Shown one piece after another: positions 59,150 through 64,000 of a stretch of DNA of 64,000 nt; within the stretch, counting starts at the first letter, position 1, and every line of letters starts with the position of its first letter. The stretch is from Adiantum capillus-veneris (Eukaryota; Streptophyta; Polypodiopsida; Polypodiales; Pteridaceae): the NCBI GenBank assembly GCA_014529385.2, contig CM043965.1:60845433-60909432 (forward strand), read 5' to 3'. The notes beneath the pieces are model-generated. The model made no database searches and had not been told where the DNA came from. It was given only the letters and a program-made list of their open reading frames with translations. Made by a program: the position numbers and the translations under genes.

Positions 59150-59382
59150 CGATCGAGCATTGTGGTGGCACGACGGCGGTGAAGCGGTTGAGCGCGATGT
59201 AGCGGCATCTCCTTCTTCTTCGCGGCAAGGAATCCTCCACGGCAGGAGCATAGAGCGGTGAGTGACACACCATTGCCCTCTTTTGAGCTTACTAGTTAAG
59301 CTAGTTGTGTGCTTGGAGCCGTCTATGGCTCGCACACAGTGTTAGGCAAGGCCCTTGCTTCGACAGTGCGGCAAGGAGTGCA
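58754..59382 (+). repeat. 5' LTR of the terminal Ty3 element
   Basis: Ends GTGCA six bases before the primer site at 59,389. A TATAAAAG box is at 58,999-59,006, followed by a likely transcript start region. GT and GA runs at 59,102-59,148. The start at TGTGAAG (58,754) is inferred from position. Confidence 0.55.
59102..59148. repeat. GT-GA compound microsatellite in LTR
   Basis: Short GT run followed by about 15 GA units, near where the LTR transcript should start. Confidence 0.93.
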
Positions 59383-59388
59383 TATTTT

Positions 59389-59406
59389 TGGTGCCGTTGT
59401 CGGGGA
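59389..59406 (+). other. Primer-binding site (tRNA-Asp)
   Basis: TGGTGCCGTTGTCGGGGA differs in two bases from the complement of the plant tRNA-Asp 3' end. This is typical of Tat/Athila-type Ty3 elements. Confidence 0.85.
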
Positions 59407-60454
59407 ATCGCCCTGCACTAAGCCCAAGAGGCACTTTGTGCTTCTCCTATGAGTTGTTTGTAGTAGGAAAGAAGAGGAAGAGGAAGAGGAATGAGTTATT
59501 TTTCTGTAGGTTGTTAATTTCTGTATTGTCTGCAAGTTCTGTGATTTCTGCATAATCTTGTGTTTTCTATTTGCACACAGTCTTTGCACAATTAGTAGTC
59601 GTTAGCTTGTTCGCAGTGAATGAATAAGTAGGTAGACAGTTAGCAATTTCTGCTTGCACACAGTCTGTACACAGTTTTCTGTCAAGGTTTGCCTGCACAC
59701 AGTCTTTGCACAGTAAGGTAGTGAGAGAGGAAGTAGGTGGACAGTTAGCCCACTGTCAGCAAGCAGTTAGCAGAGTGGTTAACAGATTAGTTAGTAGATT
59801 AGTTAGTGGTTAGCATCACTGTTAGTAAGTAGATAAGGTAGTGAGCTGTTTGTGAGCTGTGAGCTGTTGACAGAGAGGTTAGGTAGGTGTTGACAGTGTG
59901 TGTGGCCAAGAAAGGGTCACCTAAACCGCGCGCGGCCGTTGCCTCAAAAAAAGAATAAATAAATAATTAATTAATTAAAAAATTAAAAAAAAAACCGAAA
60001 ATATTTAAGCGTGAGTGACTGGGGGGTTACACTAAAATTTTGATCGGGATCGGGATCGAGATCATTTCCCCAAGCCCAAGCCCAAGCCCAAGCCAAGGCC
60101 TCAGTCCTATGATATATACTAGACTCACTCTTATATATATACCCTACCCCCTGAGGAGGGAATGAGAGCATGTGGGGCAAGTCCTCCACTCTCCTCCCTT
60201 CTCTTCCCACTTACACCCTTAGACTTTCTAGTTTGGGCCTAGTTCCCTACTAGAAATTGACGGTTTTAGGGATTCCGAGGGCATAAAGTGACCAAACGGA
60301 GGGTTGTAAAGCACGGCACGTCCCTCTGACCGAGACGCTCGTTTTGAGCTATCATACGTTCTATTCTATAGCTGGGTCAGAAAAAAAGGACCAAAAAATC
60401 AAAAAATAAATAAATAAGAAAAGACTTGGGTTGCAAAACACCCAAAATTACTAG
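59407..60454 (+). other. Long gag leader with reiterated short motifs
   Basis: About 1 kb. GCACACAGTCTNTRCACA recurs at 59,573, 59,655 and 59,695. AGTTAG/GGTTAG-type words recur from about 59,590 to 59,880. A six-base CCCAAG repeat occupies about 60,069-60,095. No open frame of note. Confidence 0.7.
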
Positions 60455-62180
60455 GTGAGCAGCCTTCACGGGCACTCACTGACACTTCTAGGGGATCCAA
60501 GTCATATGAACCTACGCTCTGGACGATTGTTAGAGCACGAGCATATTGGTAGTGCCTCCATTTACGCGGGCACCCATTATTCCTCCACCCTAGGTTCTAG
60601 ACCTTCGGCCGGGACTCAAGGTAGCGCGAACCAAGATCCTCATATCGCGTCTAGTGATTCTTCCTCTGACTATGAAGTCATGGAGGGGTATCCTACACCA
60701 AACCCTGATAGTTCAAGTCAAGACATGCATGCCATGGGCCCACGGCCCGGGTCCAGCGTGTTTAGCCACTTAAAAGAGACCCTTAGTAGAGCTACTCGCT
60801 CCGAACATGCGGTTAATGAAATAAATAAAGGGAGTGGGGAAGTAAATTCGTCATTCATGCCTAAAATAGACCCTATGATTCTTGAGAGTGTGCATGTGAA
60901 TGTTCCATCCACTGCACCTCCTGATCCTTTAGGACTATCTCCCTCTGAGGTTTTACTACCCGATGGTAGGAGTCTTGCCGAAGTACAAGAGATCGAACGC
61001 TATATGCAAGCAACAAGGGAGAGGGAAATTGAGAACCTACAAAGGCTAGAACAAAGTTGAGCCCTGAAAGCAAAGGCTCCTATGACAACAATCATTCCAG
61101 CCGAGCAACCGAGTGCTCCCAAGGTAGCAGTCACGGAGGGGCAAGCGATGGGGAGCAATAATGCTTCCACTTCGAGGGAAACCTCCAGCACGCCAGGCCT
61201 AGATGGGATATTCCTAAACGAAAATTGGGAGTATGACCTACAAGCAGAAGCTTTAACTAATCGGTACACAGGACACACCTATCATGTGGGTTGGTTAGAT
61301 GTTCTACAATCCACATCAGGTGCTACTAGCATAGATGAGCAACAACAGAAAGTCTGTGATGTCCTCCATAGGATTGCCGAGTTAGAAAGACGGAACACAG
61401 GGATCAACATGCCTTCAACAGGCCTAATAAGATTCTTGGATACGGGAAAGGCCAACCAACCAACCCTATCACAAATGGAGACTCCCTCAGTGAGCCCCAT
61501 TGATCCTCCATATGTTGTTTCGCCAGGAGCCTCAGTACAATCTGAGCCCACAAGTGGCAGCTTTACCTTCCAAGATCTAGCTCATCTTCCTCTTAATGAC
61601 ACTACGGCTACCATGCATATCCCAGTGGTGAGCATGACAAGAAGTACACCATGGAGTTCATTTGTTAACACTGCGCCGATGCCTAGTAGCACAGTGCCCC
61701 CAACTATAGCTACATGTATGTATCAATCATGTGCACCTGTCGTACCTCAGCCTCATGTAGCTCCTACACCTCCGATTATTCCAAGAGCTTACAATCCACA
61801 ATGGAATTATCCAAGCTCTTATACAAGTGGAGCCATGCCATTTAATAATAACATGCCATATCAGGCACCCCCTATGCCTAGGGCCACGACTGTAAACTTT
61901 GGACCACCGTCTGGTACACCACCATACGAAATATGGGACCCAAGAGCCGCGCGTATGCCAAGGCCAAGGCCAACTCCCATCTCACATGTGGTTCCAAGAG
62001 CACATACACCCATTATACCTGCTCAAATAGGAGATTTGGCAGTATTTGCTCAAACTATCAGTCGCTCTATTGCGGAAAACATGCGTAGTGCACCTGATAG
62101 AGAGCCTAGGAGCAAGGCAGTTCGAGTAGCTAAGCTCACACAAAAATTCAGTGGAGACAGAGATGCTGAAAGCATATGGA
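60455..62180 (+). pseudogene. Gag N-terminal part of terminal Ty3 element
   Basis: One frame from 60,455, interrupted by TGA at 61,058-61,060 and resuming (first Met 61,082). It starts with HMNLRSGRLL, a LRSG-type motif seen near the N-terminus of other plant Ty3 Gags. The middle is Pro/Ser/Thr-rich (about 61,450-62,000). At the end come FAQTISRSIAENM and VAKLTQKFSGDRDAE, the beginning of the capsid domain. The frame then fails near 62,180, where the capsid continues one frame over. The stop is either decay or a readthrough site. Confidence 0.82.
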
Positions 62181-62181
62181 A

Positions 62182-64000
62182 GTCTTTGAACACGTGCTTG
62201 ATTCCTTGGAAGAGCAAAATGAGCTACATAAGTGTAAGGCTTTGAGTTTGACCCTAAGCGGAAAGGCTGGAGATTGGTATAGAACCTTAAGAGTAGAAGA
62301 GAAAACGATCTATTCTACTCTTAGGAGACTGTTCTTAAAAGAATACATACGAGAGGGAGTACTTTGGGGTGTATCCTCTCAGCTCCAGAAAGCCCAACGA
62401 GAAGAAGGTGAATCCGTGAGAGACTTCATTAGTCGCCTAAAGAATTTGAATTCTCGATGCAATCCAAACGAGCGATTCAATAACAACCAATTGCTTGATA
62501 GATTCATTAGGAGACTACGACATGAAAGTATCTATAATGGCCTAGTCATTAGAGGTATCACTACTTGGGAAGCAGTCACCATGAATGCAATCCAATTGGA
62601 GGATAATTTAATGATTGCAGGAGAAAGAGTGTCCGCCGAGCCGAAGTCTAGTAGCTCGCAAGCGTCAGGGCATGAGCCAATGAAGATAAAGCCAATCGTG
62701 AAAGAGCAAACGATATCTGAGATGACTTTGGCAGATCTCACCAAGGCCATCCAAGAAAGCCTTAGGGGTAATCGTGCTCCACAAAACACTCATATGTATC
62801 CAAGAAGGGAGCAGCAATGGTGCTCAATTTGCTTGGGCCCACATACTACGAGTGAATGCCCTACTTTCAGAGTAAAGTTTAACGGGACTTGTAACGCGTG
62901 TGGTAGGTATGGCCATCAAGCGAAGGATTGCCTAATGCTTAAACGCATCATGGAAAATAGACCGCCTATAGCTTGGACAGACTCACCTCGAGTTCCTGCA
63001 TTGATGCCTACCCCACCCATGGAGCAACAGTTGCCATTACAGCACATGGTCCCTAGAACCCAAAATGTGGTCCAAACCACACCGTTGCCACCTCCAGTGC
63101 TAGGACCGCAACCCCCTCATCCAAGAGTTACACCTATGAACCAAATAGGTTGCGAGTCATCTAGTACTTATGTAGATTGCGAAGAGGACATAGACTCTAG
63201 TATCACCTATGGAGTCGACATGCTTGAGGAGTGTCCCATGTACTATATGGAAGACCATTGGGGACAAATCAAACCGGTATATCAAGCTACTGCGCTAGCA
63301 GCAAGAGGCCAAAACATTAATAGTTTTTCCAGGAGACCACCTCTTCAGTGCTACGAATGTGGTGGACCACATCGAGTAGCTGAGTGCCCCATTAGAATGC
63401 AAAAGAATGTTGCACTAATGCAAACAAGTCAAGGGAGTGCATTGGCAATGCCAATACTCACTTGTAATCGTTGTGGCATAGATCATTTGATCGCACAGTG
63501 TCCTAACAATCCAAACGCACCGAAAATCACACCATTGAACATAATAGAGATTGTTGATGGGACACCACCAACTATAAACATAGCACCAATGAATGCACTC
63601 ACACGGTCGATGCTCCAAAAGCAAAATTACATCCTCGAAGAGAGAAATGCTGCATCCATTGGCCGAGCAAGAAAGAAGAAAACACGAAGAAAGAAATCCC
63701 TTAATGCTTCTAGCTCAAAACCTAGTTCAAATACTAACATAGGGACAGGAGAGGATCCCGTGTATATGAATGACCCTGAGGATGACTCAGATTTGATAGA
63801 GACCACAGAGACAAAAACTGTTACTACAAAGGAAAAAGCTAGTGAGGAGGATCACGAGAGGGAATTACGACGAACACCAAAAGAGTATTCAAAGTTAAAC
63901 CACCCAGTTGCGAACCCCCAAGATAAGCCACGAGAGACAAAAAATGAGGATTACAAGAGAAAGATTGGAACCTATCCAAACCCAACAGTGGAAATTGAAC
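62182..64000 (+). CDS. Gag capsid and nucleocapsid with four zinc knuckles (continues past window)
   Basis: Open without a stop for 606 codons to the window edge. FEHVLDSLEEQNELHKCKAL, LSGKAGDWYRTL, REEGESVRDFISRLKNLNSR and LLDRFIRRLRHESIYNGL are a clear retrotransposon Gag capsid. Four knuckles follow: CSICLGPHTTSEC (62,821), CNACGRYGHQAKDC (62,890, canonical CX2CX4HX4C), CYECGGPHRVAEC (63,349) and CNRCGIDHLIAQC (63,463). Three have CX2CX3HX4C spacing. The C-terminal tail has a basic run KKKTRRKKS (63,675) and then an acidic stretch. The first 62,182 codon is a frame boundary and not a true start, since the upstream part is at 60,455-62,180. Protease and pol would lie beyond the window. Confidence 0.88.

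Overview
This 64 kb window looks like intergenic DNA from a large land-plant nuclear genome. It is almost entirely made of nested, mostly decayed LTR retrotransposons, plus one LINE fragment, many long CT/GA/CA microsatellites and several local tandem arrays. I found no convincing host gene, tRNA, rRNA or CRISPR array. The plant assignment rests on the mix of Ty1-copia and Ty3-gypsy lineages, primer-binding sites that match plant tRNA-Asp and tRNA-iMet, and a Tat-type Ty3 element with a second RNase H. A seed-free plant such as a fern or bryophyte is possible, but that is a guess.

Layout. 0.3-0.85 kb: LINE reverse transcriptase remnant (minus). 2-3.6 kb: Ty3 RT/RNase H remnant (minus). 6.66-7.39 kb: an LTR followed by a primer-binding site (minus). 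7.4-9.7 kb: a decayed protein of unknown kind with a poly-Asp tract. 10.8-13.5 kb: Ty3 RT-RNase H-integrase (minus). 13.9-15.07 kb: the 5' end of a Ty1-copia element (LTR, iMet-type primer site, Gag) that cuts a Ty3 integrase lying at 15.07-15.83 kb. 15.8-21.1 kb: a minus-strand Gag-protease element with an unknown C-terminal region containing W-x-P-K repeats. Its presumed leader (21.7-23.3 kb) holds eight copies of a 20-bp palindrome at roughly 270-bp spacing. 23.87-27.6 kb: an element bounded by two LTR-like direct repeats with only a Gag remnant inside. 29.6-32.6 kb: a second copy of the Gag-protease/W-x-P-K family. 33.6 kb: four identical 75-bp tandem units.

The best-preserved part is 34.7-53.5 kb. 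A minus-strand copia element (34,676-34,748 plus 48,670-53,475) has its 3' LTR split by a plus-strand Ty3/Tat array. The array reads truncated pol, LTR (37,371-40,034), full internal region with gag, protease, RT, RNase H, archaeal-type RNase H and integrase (40,035-45,935), then LTR (45,936-48,669). It therefore carries two partial-to-full pol copies sharing a middle LTR. Both pol copies contain stops and frameshifts, and at least one frameshift is shared.

From about 55 kb to the end there are further LTR/primer-site remnants. The last is a Ty3 element (LTR about 58,754-59,382, tRNA-Asp primer site 59,389-59,406) with a very long gag that runs off the window edge and carries four CCHC-type zinc knuckles.

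Alignments were done by eye. Element boundaries are best where terminal dinucleotides, primer sites and purine tracts agree (37,371-48,669; 53,246-53,475; 14,761-15,073) and are approximate elsewhere.
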